From Ramlibacter tataouinensis (GTDB taxonomy: Bacteria; Pseudomonadota; Gammaproteobacteria; Burkholderiales; Burkholderiaceae_C), in the NCBI GenBank assembly GCA_002427815.1, contig DIZF01000069.1, positions 1-16,062 of the forward strand: a stretch of DNA of 16,062 nt, written 5' to 3'. Shown one piece after another: positions 7,212 to 13,378 of this stretch. Below the pieces are notes generated by a model that searched no databases, was not told the origin of the DNA, and saw nothing but the letters and a program-made list of their open reading frames with translations. Position 1 is the stretch's first letter; each line of letters opens with the position of its first letter. The position numbers and the translations under genes were made by a program.

Positions 7212-7753
7212 TAGCCCGCTTTCGCGGCCTCTCGCATCCGCTTGGCCCGAAGTACGCGCGAACGCCAACGTGCCAGGCCGACCGCATAGGCAACGTAGTA
7301 GCCGGCAAGGAGACCGAAGACCGCCAAGGTGAGAGGGCTCTGCACGAAATCGGACGCGTCGCGGGCGCCGGTTCGCTCCATGGCATAGATCTCAACGAGG
7401 CGATACAGGATGCGGCAGACAAAGAGCAGCGACAACGCGATTCCGAGGTGGGCGTTGGGCGTGTAGAAGAGGCCCCGCGGCGTTGGCTCGAGCACCGTCT
7501 TGCTCCAGCCATAGCGCGCCAGCAAGGCGCCCGCCGCGAGCCCAGCGACCAGCCAGCCAAGGCTCTCCCAATGTTCCCGTGAGGCGTAGACCAGCAGCGC
7601 AACCAGGGTGGGGAAGATAGCCAGGGTGATCCACGGCCTGACCCTGGACAGACGCTGGCGGCCCACCATCCGCCGAAAGCGCGCATAGACCCGCCACGCA
7701 AGCAGTGGCAGCAAAACCAACAGAACAAGATTAGACGAACCGGGCGGCTGCAT
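7211..7753 (-). CDS. Uncharacterised multi-pass membrane protein
   Basis: A 180-residue protein with about five hydrophobic helices near residues 6-22, 42-57, 64-79, 102-119 and 140-160. A basic loop (YARFRRMVGRQRLSRVRP) follows the first helix, and a conserved-looking loop PTPRGLFYTPNAHLGIALSLLF is at 90-111. The arrangement recalls CcdC/DUF1453-like proteins, but I cannot confirm that. The C-terminus is strongly basic (ARWRSRVLRAKRMREAAKAG). It is translationally coupled to the DUF2784-like gene through TAGTG, so the two probably act together in the inner membrane. A 17-base palindrome lies 25 bases before its ATG. Confidence 0.75.
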   Translation of the reverse strand: MQPPGSSNLVLLVLLPLLAWRVYARFRRMVGRQRLSRVRPWITLAIFPTLVALLVYASREHWESLGWLVAGLAAGALLARYGWSKTVLEPTPRGLFYTPNAHLGIALSLLFVCRILYRLVEIYAMERTGARDASDFVQSPLTLAVFGLLAGYYVAYAVGLARWRSRVLRAKRMREAAKAG

Positions 7754-7777
7754 TTCCGGGGCCCCTGCGTCCCTTTT

Positions 7778-7794
7778 GCCAATGACTCACTGGC
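7778..7794. promoter_or_regulatory. 17-base palindrome, possible operator
   Basis: GCCAATGACTCACTGGC matches its reverse complement at 14 of 17 positions (GCCA-x-TGA-x-TCA-x-TGGC). It lies between the small membrane protein and the 180-residue membrane protein. On the coding strand the hairpin is followed by AAAA rather than T residues, so it is not a normal terminator for the minus-strand genes. A protein-binding site is possible but unproven. Confidence 0.3.
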
Positions 7795-7800
7795 GCCGGG

Positions 7801-8022
7801 CTAACCCTTCTTGCCACCCAACAGGAGCAGCGCGCCGCCGACCACAATCGCGCCGATACCCGCCCACATCGGCACATTGACCGTCTGCTTCTCCTTGACG
7901 GACAGCTCGAGCGGACCGATCTTCAGTTGCTGGGTGTCCTTGGTGTAACTGAACCCCCCGTACATCAGTGCGAGGACCCCACCCACGATCAGGACGATCC
8001 CCACCATCTTGGCTGCGTTCAT
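7801..8022 (-). CDS. Small two-helix membrane protein (DUF3185-like)
   Basis: A 73-residue protein with two membrane helices, residues 6-23 (MVGIVLIVGGVLALMYGG) and 52-68 (MWAGIGAIVVGGALLLLGG). They are joined by a charged loop containing GFSYTKDTQQLKIGPLELSVKEKQTVNVP. Both ends are short and the C-terminus is GGKKG. Small proteins of this plan are common in proteobacteria and have no assigned function; DUF3185 is my tentative family. A GGAAA ribosome-binding site lies about 6 bases before the ATG. It sits 132 bases after the dehydrogenase stop and may have its own transcript. A role in the membrane or envelope is all that can be inferred. Confidence 0.8.
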   Translation of the reverse strand: MNAAKMVGIVLIVGGVLALMYGGFSYTKDTQQLKIGPLELSVKEKQTVNVPMWAGIGAIVVGGALLLLGGKKG

Positions 8023-8154
8023 TCTGCTTTCCTTTTCCTTGGAGGCGAACCTCGTGACGAAGACCGTACCCGTTGGCGCCGACGGCGCTCGTCCGATTGT
8101 GATACCAGTCAGCGCCGGCCGGGGCGATCTTGCAGATATCGAGCCAAAACGGCC

Positions 8155-9102
8155 CTAGTGCTGATCAGTGAAGCGCGTGACCTCGCGCCCGTCCAGGTAC
8201 GCCAGCAGTACATCCGCCGCGGCGTCGGCAAATTGCTCGTACTTGCTGTCGGTGGGCCAGCCCACATGGGGCGTGAGAATGACATTCGGCAAGGCCGTCA
8301 AGGGGTGTGCAGGCGGCAAGGGCTCGATGTCGAAGACGTCAAGCCCCGCTCCCGCGAGCCGACGGTTCGCCAGCGCGTCCACCAATGCTGCTTCGTCGAC
8401 GATGGGGCCGCGTGCAGTATTGATCAGGTAGGCCGTCGGCTTCATCAACGCCAGGCGACGCGCGTCGAGCAGTCCTCGCGTTTGCGGCGACAAGGTTACG
8501 TGCACGGAAACGACATCGGAGGCCCGCAACAGATCGTCCAGTTCCGTCGGTACGGCGCCCACCGACGCCGCCGAGCCATCGTCCGGCCGCCGGCTCCAGG
8601 ACAGAACGCGCATTCCAAAGACATTCGCGATCCTGGCGACATGACGGCCAACCTGCCCCAGGCCCACGATCCCCATGGTCTTGCCATTCAGTTCGTGGCC
8701 CAGCGGAGTCGGCCACTTGCCTGACTTCACCGCGGCATCCATGGCCGGAATCTGGCGCATCAGCGCGATCGCCAGCCCGATTGCCAGCTCCCCCGCGGCG
8801 GTAGAAAAACCTGAATTTCCCTTTGCCACTACGATCCCGTGCTCCTGCGCGGCGGCCAGATCGATGTGGTACGCGTGGCTTCCGGTCTGCGCCAGGATCC
8901 GCAGGTCCGGGAGCTGCTCGAACAGGGCGCGTGTGAACCGCGTGCGTTCGCGATTGGCGATCAGCGCATCGAATCCGCGCAACAGCAGCGGGTCACCGAA
9001 TGGCGCCGTGAAAATCCGCACCTCGGCTCGCTCCCGCAGCCGGCGGACACCGGCCGTGTGCTCATAGGCCTGGTGAATGTCATCGAGAATTGCGACGCGC
9101 AT
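8155..9102 (-). CDS. D-2-hydroxyacid dehydrogenase family protein
   Basis: A 315-residue enzyme of the D-2-hydroxyacid dehydrogenase family, which interconverts 2-oxoacids and D-2-hydroxyacids. The Rossmann motif GIVGLGQVGRHVA is at 144-156, and the catalytic residues are R231 in NTARGPIVDE, E260 in DVFDIEPLP and H279 in LTPHVGW. The second strand ends in SWSRR (168-172), and the two arginines instead of an acidic residue suggest NADP(H) preference, as in glyoxylate/hydroxypyruvate reductases; this is inference. The N-terminal domain has the usual AQTGSHAYHIDLAAAQEHGI segment. An AAAGG ribosome-binding site precedes the ATG. It follows the GDCCVxC gene by 15 bases and is probably in the same transcript. 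Confidence 0.92.
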   Translation of the reverse strand: MRVAILDDIHQAYEHTAGVRRLRERAEVRIFTAPFGDPLLLRGFDALIANRERTRFTRALFEQLPDLRILAQTGSHAYHIDLAAAQEHGIVVAKGNSGFSTAAGELAIGLAIALMRQIPAMDAAVKSGKWPTPLGHELNGKTMGIVGLGQVGRHVARIANVFGMRVLSWSRRPDDGSAASVGAVPTELDDLLRASDVVSVHVTLSPQTRGLLDARRLALMKPTAYLINTARGPIVDEAALVDALANRRLAGAGLDVFDIEPLPPAHPLTALPNVILTPHVGWPTDSKYEQFADAAADVLLAYLDGREVTRFTDQH

Positions 9103-9117
9103 GTTTTGCCTTTGACT

Positions 9118-9336
9118 TCAGCTTGGCCGTGAGCAGCAACCGGACGACTGCTGGATGGGCGGGCATTTGACGCTGCCGAATGAACAGAACACACAGCAAT
9201 CGCCGGCGTTGGGGCTAAGCAGTTCCCCGCAGCCCGTGCACTTGTAAAAGAAGAGACAGGCGTCCACCGGCATTTCTTCTTCCGCAGCGGCGCCGCATTT
9301 CGGACAGGTGATCACGGAGCGAGTCGATATTTCCAT
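9118..9336 (-). CDS. Small GDCCVxC cysteine-rich protein
   Basis: A 72-residue protein with two sets of cysteines: CPKCG near the N-terminus, CTGCG in the middle, then the diagnostic GDCCVFCSFGSVKCPPIQ, and a terminal CC pair. This is the pattern of the GDCCVxC family, some of whose members are selenoproteins. Here all positions are encoded as Cys, and no in-frame TGA occurs before the terminal stop. Paired CxxC motifs suggest a zinc ribbon or metal/thiol binding. The ATG at 9336 was chosen; a GTG at 9348, with AGG about 8 bases upstream, is an alternative. It lies between a GNAT gene (41 bases) and the dehydrogenase (15 bases). Molecular function is unknown. Confidence 0.82.
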   Translation of the reverse strand: MEISTRSVITCPKCGAAAEEEMPVDACLFFYKCTGCGELLSPNAGDCCVFCSFGSVKCPPIQQSSGCCSRPS

Positions 9337-9377
9337 GGCGATTCGCACTGAGGCGACCTAAGGGGGGAACGGGTGGC

Positions 9378-9845
9378 TTAGAGGGACCGGGTCATGAAGA
9401 CACTGTTGGGGTCCAGCAGGTAATCAGCGAACGGCCCACAGTACGCAAAGCCGAAGCTCTCGTAAAGCTTCTGAGCCGGCTGGAAGTCCGGCATCGAGCC
9501 GGTTTCAAGACTCAGGCGCTCGTATTGGCGCTTCCCGGCCTCTTGAACAATATGCTTGAGCATTGCTCGCGCCACGCCTCTTCTGCGATGCGCAAGAGAA
9601 GTCCGCATGGACTTGATCTCTCCATGCAGCGGACTCAGCTCCATGAGCGCGCCGCAGCCAAGCAATTCGTTATTCGACCAGGCCGTCCAGAAGGTGATTT
9701 CAGGCCGCCGCAACGCATCGATGTCGAGGGCGTGGACGCTCCCTGGCGGCGAGAGCAGCGCCATGTCCCGCAGGTGCTCGTCAAGCAGCGCGTGGATCTC
9801 CGGCCCGGAGAGATCGTCAAGTCTTATCTGCACGAGGCGCTTCAC
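9378..9845 (-). CDS. GNAT family N-acetyltransferase
   Basis: A 155-residue single GNAT domain. The acetyl-CoA pyrophosphate loop is HRRRGVARAML at 86-96, preceded by GEIKSMRTS in the beta-4 strand. The C-terminal part has LSLETGSMPDFQPAQKLYESFGF and ends CGPFADYLLDPNSVFMTRSL, typical of a widespread group of small bacterial acetyltransferases of unknown acceptor. The GTG at 9845 is the likely start: it overlaps the stop of the ferritin-like gene as GTGA, so translation is coupled. A longer in-frame reading exists upstream, but it runs through the ferritin gene and looks non-native. Why an acetyltransferase is coupled to a ferritin is not known. Confidence 0.88.
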   Translation of the reverse strand: MKRLVQIRLDDLSGPEIHALLDEHLRDMALLSPPGSVHALDIDALRRPEITFWTAWSNNELLGCGALMELSPLHGEIKSMRTSLAHRRRGVARAMLKHIVQEAGKRQYERLSLETGSMPDFQPAQKLYESFGFAYCGPFADYLLDPNSVFMTRSL

Positions 9846-10129
9846 TTGTCCGCGATGGGCTTCTCGGTAAAGAGATATTCCTTCAACTCCCGCGAGAAGG
9901 CGGGATCCTTGCGGCGAATCCACTCGAGCACCATGGATGCGTGCTCTTTCTCCTCGTCGCGGTTGTGCGCGAGGATAGCCTTCAGTTCCTCGTCCTTGCA
10001 CGCATCAACCCGCTGGTTGTACCAATCGACGGCCTCCAGCTCTTCCATCAGCGACACGATGGCCCTGTGCATTTCGCGTGTCTCGGCCGACAGTTCCTCG
10101 ACCGGTTCGTGATAACCAACGCTGGACAT
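9842..10129 (-). CDS. EncFtn-type compact ferritin-like protein
   Basis: A 95-residue all-helical protein of the encapsulated-ferritin (EncFtn) family. HRAIVSLMEELEAVDWYNQRVDA (21-43) and AILAHNRDEEKEHASMVLEWIRR (51-73) form a two-helix half-ferritin that makes its diiron site across a dimer interface. By position E30, E60 and H63 match the known iron ligands (E32, E62, H65 of the Rhodospirillum rubrum protein), and W36-Y37 match its Trp-Tyr pair; this numbering is from memory. The family oxidises Fe(II). The protein ends at KPIADK, without the C-terminal cargo peptide that directs relatives into an encapsulin shell, and no encapsulin gene is adjacent. A strong AGGAGA lies 5 bases before the ATG. 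The stop overlaps the GNAT start. Confidence 0.88.
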   Translation of the reverse strand: MSSVGYHEPVEELSAETREMHRAIVSLMEELEAVDWYNQRVDACKDEELKAILAHNRDEEKEHASMVLEWIRRKDPAFSRELKEYLFTEKPIADK

Positions 10130-10197
10130 CTTTCTCTCCTAAGTTATTGATGGATGACCGCAGCATAGTGGTTTTCGGAGGCCGGCGCTGCCGCGCG

Positions 10198-10572
10198 CTA
10201 TCGCCCCTGGGCCAACCCGCCAGACGGCAAATGGAAGAGATTGAACACATGCCAGGTTCCCCACGTGACAGCGCCCACCACCAGCAGAAACGCCCACTCC
10301 TGGCCTGAAATCACGCCTCTGTCCAGCGACCCCGCAAACCAGAGGACGGGGACGCTGAGACACAGATAGCGCATGACCTCGAACCCCGGCGCCGGCAACT
10401 TACCCAGGCGCGCCATCAACAGGAGCGTGAGCGCTCCCCCCAATGCAAGAGCGATTACTGCTGCAACGGCACGGCCGATAGTCGATACCTCCACCGTCAC
10501 AGCCGCCATAACCGCTACGGCCAGAAACGCCGCGTTCAACAGCACAGCGCACAACAGAGCGAGGGTCTTCAC
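10198..10572 (-). CDS. Uncharacterised four-helix membrane protein
   Basis: A 124-residue hydrophobic protein with helices at about 3-25, 33-53, 67-82 and 91-112, and a LMARLGKLPAPGFEVMRYL loop between the second and third. The start is uncertain. The GTG at 10572 begins directly at the first helix (KTLALLCAVLL). Longer versions start at 10602 (GTG, with AGG about 5 bases upstream) or at 10623 (ATG). The longer versions begin with the peptide TPNPSVKT, which here is the translation of an attC-like half site, so I prefer the short form. Function is not recognised. It lies 68 bases upstream of the ferritin-like gene on the same strand and could be the last gene next to the cassette array. Confidence 0.6.
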   Translation of the reverse strand: MKTLALLCAVLLNAAFLAVAVMAAVTVEVSTIGRAVAAVIALALGGALTLLLMARLGKLPAPGFEVMRYLCLSVPVLWFAGSLDRGVISGQEWAFLLVVGAVTWGTWHVFNLFHLPSGGLAQGR

Positions 10573-10597
10573 CTGAGTCTTAACGGAAGGGTTGGGC
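10573..10597 (-). other. Possible truncated attC site (first half only)
   Basis: On the minus strand GCCCAAC followed by CCTTCCGTTAAG has the form of the opening half of an attC site (RYYYAAC plus an inner arm). The opening 7-mer is the exact reverse complement of GTTGGGC at 11489-11495, which begins the preceding cassette. No matching second half with an inverted arm and GTTRRRY was found in the next 130 bases, so this is at best a remnant. Confidence 0.35.
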
Positions 10598-10644
10598 GTC
10601 ACTCTGCCTACCGGAGCAACCATTCGGCAGGGAGAACACAACGG

Positions 10645-10962
10645 TCACGGTGGAGACTCAATCGTTTGCCCCAGGGCGTTGTCCACGACCAGCGGCGTGT
10701 CGAAATACTTGATGACGGGCTCGCTGCCGTAGGTGTCCAGCACTCGCTGACGCCACGCCTCATCGTGGGCCCGCTCAGCAGCTTCACGGTTCGGCCAAAG
10801 GTAGAAGGCGCCCGTCTGGTTTGCTGCCGCATCGTAGACAAATGTCTTTCGAATCAGCTCGGCGTTGGCTCGCCATCGCGGTGCGACATCACGCATTCCT
10901 TGAACGACCTCGTCTCGGGTGATGCCGGCCGGCAGGTTGAAGAGAACGTACTCGGTGATCAT
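10645..10962 (-). CDS. YdhR-like small monooxygenase-type protein
   Basis: A 105-residue protein with the plan of a dimeric alpha/beta-barrel: an initial strand ITEYVLFNLP, a helix after TRDEVVQGMRDVAPRWRA, then IRKTFVYDAAANQTGAFYLWPNREAAERAHDEAW and a last strand VIKYFDTPLVVDN. This resembles YdhR-type putative monooxygenases, in which the central GxFYLWP strand and the NREAAERAH helix are typical. No cofactor site can be assigned. The ATG at 10962 was chosen over the upstream start at 11016 because GGAG lies 6 bases before it. It follows the MAPEG gene by 59 bases with no attC between, so both genes are probably in one cassette. Confidence 0.78.
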   Translation of the reverse strand: MITEYVLFNLPAGITRDEVVQGMRDVAPRWRANAELIRKTFVYDAAANQTGAFYLWPNREAAERAHDEAWRQRVLDTYGSEPVIKYFDTPLVVDNALGQTIESPP

Positions 10963-11021
10963 GCGCAACTCCAGTGAAGCGTTCTGAGCATAGCCGGATG
11001 GTTCGCGCCACGGCAATTGGC

Positions 11022-11429
11022 TCAGGCCACGACCAGGCGAACGGCCCAGTACACACCAATGCCCATCTGCACGGCAAACGCCGAGAACCGAAGGGTGACA
11101 GCCAACGCCGACAGTGAACTGAGGTGAATGACTGACTGCAGGATGCGCGTCGCGAGAAAAACGTACGCAAGCGGATCGGTGACCGCGGACCTGCCGGATA
11201 CCACGGCAATGAGCATGAGGCCACCGAAGATGGGCAAGCCCTCGACGCAGTTGGCGTGAGCCCGCGCGAGGCGTTGCATGAATGGGGAGAGATTGGAGTT
11301 GTCTGGCTTGAACCCGTTTGCCGGGACGGCCTTCGTAACTACGAGTTTGGAGCGTATGAGCTCCATGAGCACCAAGAGAAACAACGACCAGGCAACGAAT
11401 CCAGTGAGGGCGGTGAGAGTGGGGTTCAT
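11022..11429 (-). CDS. MAPEG family membrane protein
   Basis: A 135-residue four-helix membrane protein of the MAPEG family (membrane-associated proteins in eicosanoid and glutathione metabolism). The family signature is QRLARAHANCVEGLPIFGG at 52-70, with the Arg-Ala-x-x-Asn-x-x-Glu core. Helices lie near 7-25, 67-79, 85-103 and 110-132. Bacterial members are of mostly unknown function, some glutathione-dependent. It starts 60 bases after the attC-like site at 11489-11569, as the first gene of a cassette. Its ATG has no Shine-Dalgarno sequence, but a promoter-like GTCACA/TATAGC pair lies just upstream. Confidence 0.87.
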   Translation of the reverse strand: MNPTLTALTGFVAWSLFLLVLMELIRSKLVVTKAVPANGFKPDNSNLSPFMQRLARAHANCVEGLPIFGGLMLIAVVSGRSAVTDPLAYVFLATRILQSVIHLSSLSALAVTLRFSAFAVQMGIGVYWAVRLVVA

Positions 11430-11432
11430 TCA

Positions 11433-11461
11433 GCTATACCGTGGCGTTGTTTGTCTGTGAC
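11433..11461 (-). promoter_or_regulatory. Candidate cassette promoter before the MAPEG gene
   Basis: On the minus strand GTCACA (11461-11456) and TATAGC (11438-11433) are separated by exactly 17 bases. Each matches its consensus hexamer at four of six positions. The ATG of the MAPEG gene begins 3 bases after the -10-like box, which would leave little or no leader. Weak evidence only. Confidence 0.3.
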
Positions 11462-11488
11462 GGGATTCGCAAGATGTCTTCGGATGAG

Positions 11489-11569
11489 GCCCAACGTCGG
11501 CGATGACCGGCGGACAGTAGGCGGGCAAAGCTCGCCGATAGGACGTCCGTGTCGATCAACCTGTTAGCC
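11489..11569 (-). other. attC-like recombination site 2 (81 bases)
   Basis: Read on the minus strand, the site opens with GGCTAAC and closes with GTTGGGC, the latter a perfect GTTRRRY. Inner arms GATCGACACGGAC and GTCCGCCGGTCATC pair imperfectly with extra bases on one side. The centre forms a hairpin, GGCGAGC-ttt-GCCCGCC, with six of seven pairs. The TAA stop of the upstream gene lies inside the opening GGCTAAC, as is common for cassette genes. The opening is the reverse complement of GTTAGCC, which begins the same cassette at 12217-12223. Confidence 0.75.
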
Positions 11570-12208
11570 CGCAGTGACAACAAACGGCCCATTTGCCTCT
11601 CCAGCGATGATGACGGGCGTCGTCCCCGAGCGTGGTGCGCCCACGATCCAGGCCCCGTTGAACTTAGGCGTTCTGATGAAGCGCACGTGAAATTCAAGCA
11701 ATTCGAATGCTTCCTCAATGACGCCCGGCAAATCGGAAGCGAGCGCACGCGTGTTCTTGTCTCCACTCCACGGGTTGTCCGCGTGCAAATGCTTTCCAAG
11801 CCGGTCGTACACGACACCGAAGCGCTTTTGGGTCAGGAAGCCGCCCTCCTTCCCATCGAAATGGAACTGTCCATCATTGGAACGATTCCTCGCGACCAAC
11901 GGCTTGGGATAGAAGTCGAGGTTGATTGCGGCCAATGCCTTGAGGATCTTTTCGGCGTGATAGTCCCTCGTGAAGTCAGGGGACGCGACCGCCGCCGCGC
12001 GAAACGCAGCATAGGCGTCCTTGTCCGGGGCGATCGCCGAGTAGGCAATGCACTCAAGCGCCTTCCGTACCTGCAATGCAGCCGCTTCGAGCTCCGCGAT
12101 GTGGCCACTAGATGCATGCGCCCCCAGAAAACGTCCCGCAGCATTCAAACGCATGATGGCCTGACCGATCATGCCGATGTAGATGGCTTTCAGTGCGTCG
12201 TGGGCCAT
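11564..12208 (-). CDS. Uncharacterised cassette protein with RLGKHLH motif
   Basis: A 214-residue soluble protein with no recognised enzymatic domain. The N-terminal half is helical, including IAELEAAALQVRKALECIAY at 38-56. The middle has DYHAEKILKALAAINLDFYP (82-101) and then GFLTQKRFGVVYDRLGKHLHADNPW (123-147). The R136-x5-H142 spacing and the preceding long helix could reflect a divergent HEPN-type fold, but this is a guess. The C-terminal 35 residues look like beta strands. The ATG at 12208 lies 8 bases after the end of an attC-like site; the longer reading from 12244 would start inside that site and is rejected. The stop codon lies in the next attC. It is therefore the only gene of its cassette. 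Confidence 0.75.
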   Translation of the reverse strand: MAHDALKAIYIGMIGQAIMRLNAAGRFLGAHASSGHIAELEAAALQVRKALECIAYSAIAPDKDAYAAFRAAAVASPDFTRDYHAEKILKALAAINLDFYPKPLVARNRSNDGQFHFDGKEGGFLTQKRFGVVYDRLGKHLHADNPWSGDKNTRALASDLPGVIEEAFELLEFHVRFIRTPKFNGAWIVGAPRSGTTPVIIAGEANGPFVVTAG

Positions 12209-12216
12209 GCGTGTAG

Positions 12217-12306
12217 GGCTAACGTAAAAGTAACCGGCGCCCAAGAACCGGTGCGCGCGCAGCGCGCAGACGCACTTGGGCGTCCGCGTTGAATGACAAG
12301 TTATCC
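12217..12306 (-). other. attC-like recombination site 1 (90 bases, best example)
   Basis: Read on the minus strand, the site opens with GGATAAC and closes with GTTAGCC. The inner arms AACGCGGACGCCCAAG and CTTGGGCGCCGGTT pair almost fully, with unpaired extra bases on the first arm, the known extrahelical feature of attC. The centre adds a perfect 7-base hairpin, TGCGCGC-tgc-GCGCGCA. The order opening box, spacer, TTCAA arm, loop, arm, GTTA box follows class 1 integron attC sites known to me. The opening is the reverse complement of the bases that begin the same cassette at 13375-13385 (11 of 11). Confidence 0.85.
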
Positions 12307-12325
12307 CTCACGCGTTCAACTGACA

Positions 12326-13150
12326 TCATGCGAGCGGAAGCCCGTTCTGATCCATCCTGCCAGCAACCTGGTCTATAAGGGCCACGGTGTCACGGAGAAT
12401 CGTCTTCGCCAGATCATCTGAATACACGTTTTCTACGTGCATGGTCCCATTTCGAAATCCATCCTTGACGGCGTCTAGTCGCGCATAAAGGGCTTTAAAG
12501 TATTCTCTCTCAGCCCATGGGTTTGCCCGACCCGTCATGTTGTCACGTACCCGACCCAACATCACCCCCCAATTTCGTTCTTGGCCCTCCAGCGGCACTG
12601 TGATTCCGAGGCAGGCGCGCACCGCCTTAACAACTATTTCCATGGCGCGCATCGAGTGAAACACGCTTGCGGTAGCGCGGCCGAAGGCCGCGCACTTCGC
12701 GGCTTCCTCGATCTCAAGAACGAGGTCGGGAAACTTGGTCTTGGCAGCTGAACTCAGGGCGGTGTGCAAGCCCTCATACAGTGCGACGTTGTCTGGATCC
12801 AAGGTAAGCGCCACTCTGACGACGGCCTCATGCCGAAGACAATTAACGATAGCCTGCGCTTTTTCGTGCGTTCGTTGGACCTGCGAAAAGTTCAGCTCGC
12901 GGAAACTGCTTTCGCCAGGCTCAGCCAGCTTCAATTCATCGATCAGTTCGTCGCTGAGTCGGGAAGAGATGGCAAAGCCCATTTCAAAGCAGTACATCTT
13001 GAATTCTTTGACATGATCCATCAACTCGGTAAACGTGCGCGAGTCGAAGTGGTATGAGCGCTTCTCACGCATCGCCAGCGTGGCGACGTGCTCAAATTTG
13101 CTGATGGCGTGGAACGAAGAGATCAGCTGGCTAACGGGTAGTCTTTGCAT
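12326..13150 (-). CDS. HEPN-like cassette protein, candidate RNase
   Basis: A 274-residue mostly helical soluble protein. The C-terminal half has FHSMRAMEIVVKAVRACLGI (about 164-183), a helix typical of HEPN-like folds, then ARLDAVKDGFRNGTMHVENVY (about 223-243). It contains R233-N-x3-H238, the R-[N]-x3-H signature of HEPN ribonucleases. The N-terminal half (residues 1-120) is helical with no match. HEPN proteins act as toxins or in anti-phage systems, and no antitoxin-like partner is adjacent, so a specific role is not assigned. The ATG at 13150 was chosen over a GTG at 13162; neither has a good ribosome-binding site. Base composition is clearly lower in G+C than the flanks (28 of 60 at 12421-12480). 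It is the only gene of its cassette. Confidence 0.72.
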   Translation of the reverse strand: MQRLPVSQLISSFHAISKFEHVATLAMREKRSYHFDSRTFTELMDHVKEFKMYCFEMGFAISSRLSDELIDELKLAEPGESSFRELNFSQVQRTHEKAQAIVNCLRHEAVVRVALTLDPDNVALYEGLHTALSSAAKTKFPDLVLEIEEAAKCAAFGRATASVFHSMRAMEIVVKAVRACLGITVPLEGQERNWGVMLGRVRDNMTGRANPWAEREYFKALYARLDAVKDGFRNGTMHVENVYSDDLAKTILRDTVALIDQVAGRMDQNGLPLA

Positions 13151-13378
13151 TGCGTGTACCACTGTGTGCGTAGGTGATGAAAGCTAGCATATGCCCGGAA
13201 TGTAGGCGCGACTGGAAGCGCGGCGCCCAGCGCCCACTACGCTAACCCCTAGCGGCCCGCTTCGAATAGCAGCCATGCTCAGTGGCTTCATCGACCGTAA
13301 ACTGGAGCCTTATCCGAAGGTCCAGCGGCCGTAGCCGCAGCGACGGTGGCATCGCGAGCTTTACGCGCGTTGATTGAG
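13151..13378. other. Non-coding leader of the HEPN cassette
   Basis: About 230 bases without a convincing gene lie between the attC-like site at 13379 and the HEPN start. Small inverted repeats are present: GGCGC-cca-GCGCC near 13222-13234, CGCTA-acccc-TAGCG near 13240-13254, and GCGGC-cgta-GCCGC near 13325-13338. A long leader in a single-gene cassette may hold its own promoter, but no convincing -35/-10 pair was found. Confidence 0.4.

Noticed and set aside
10962..11022. An attC site between the MAPEG and YdhR-like genes
   Set aside because: The gap is 59 bases and contains no GTTRRRY box or paired arms, so the two genes are treated as one cassette.
12209..12244. N-terminal extension of the second cassette protein
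   Set aside because: The extra codons translate the attC arm; an ATG 8 bases after the site is the better start.
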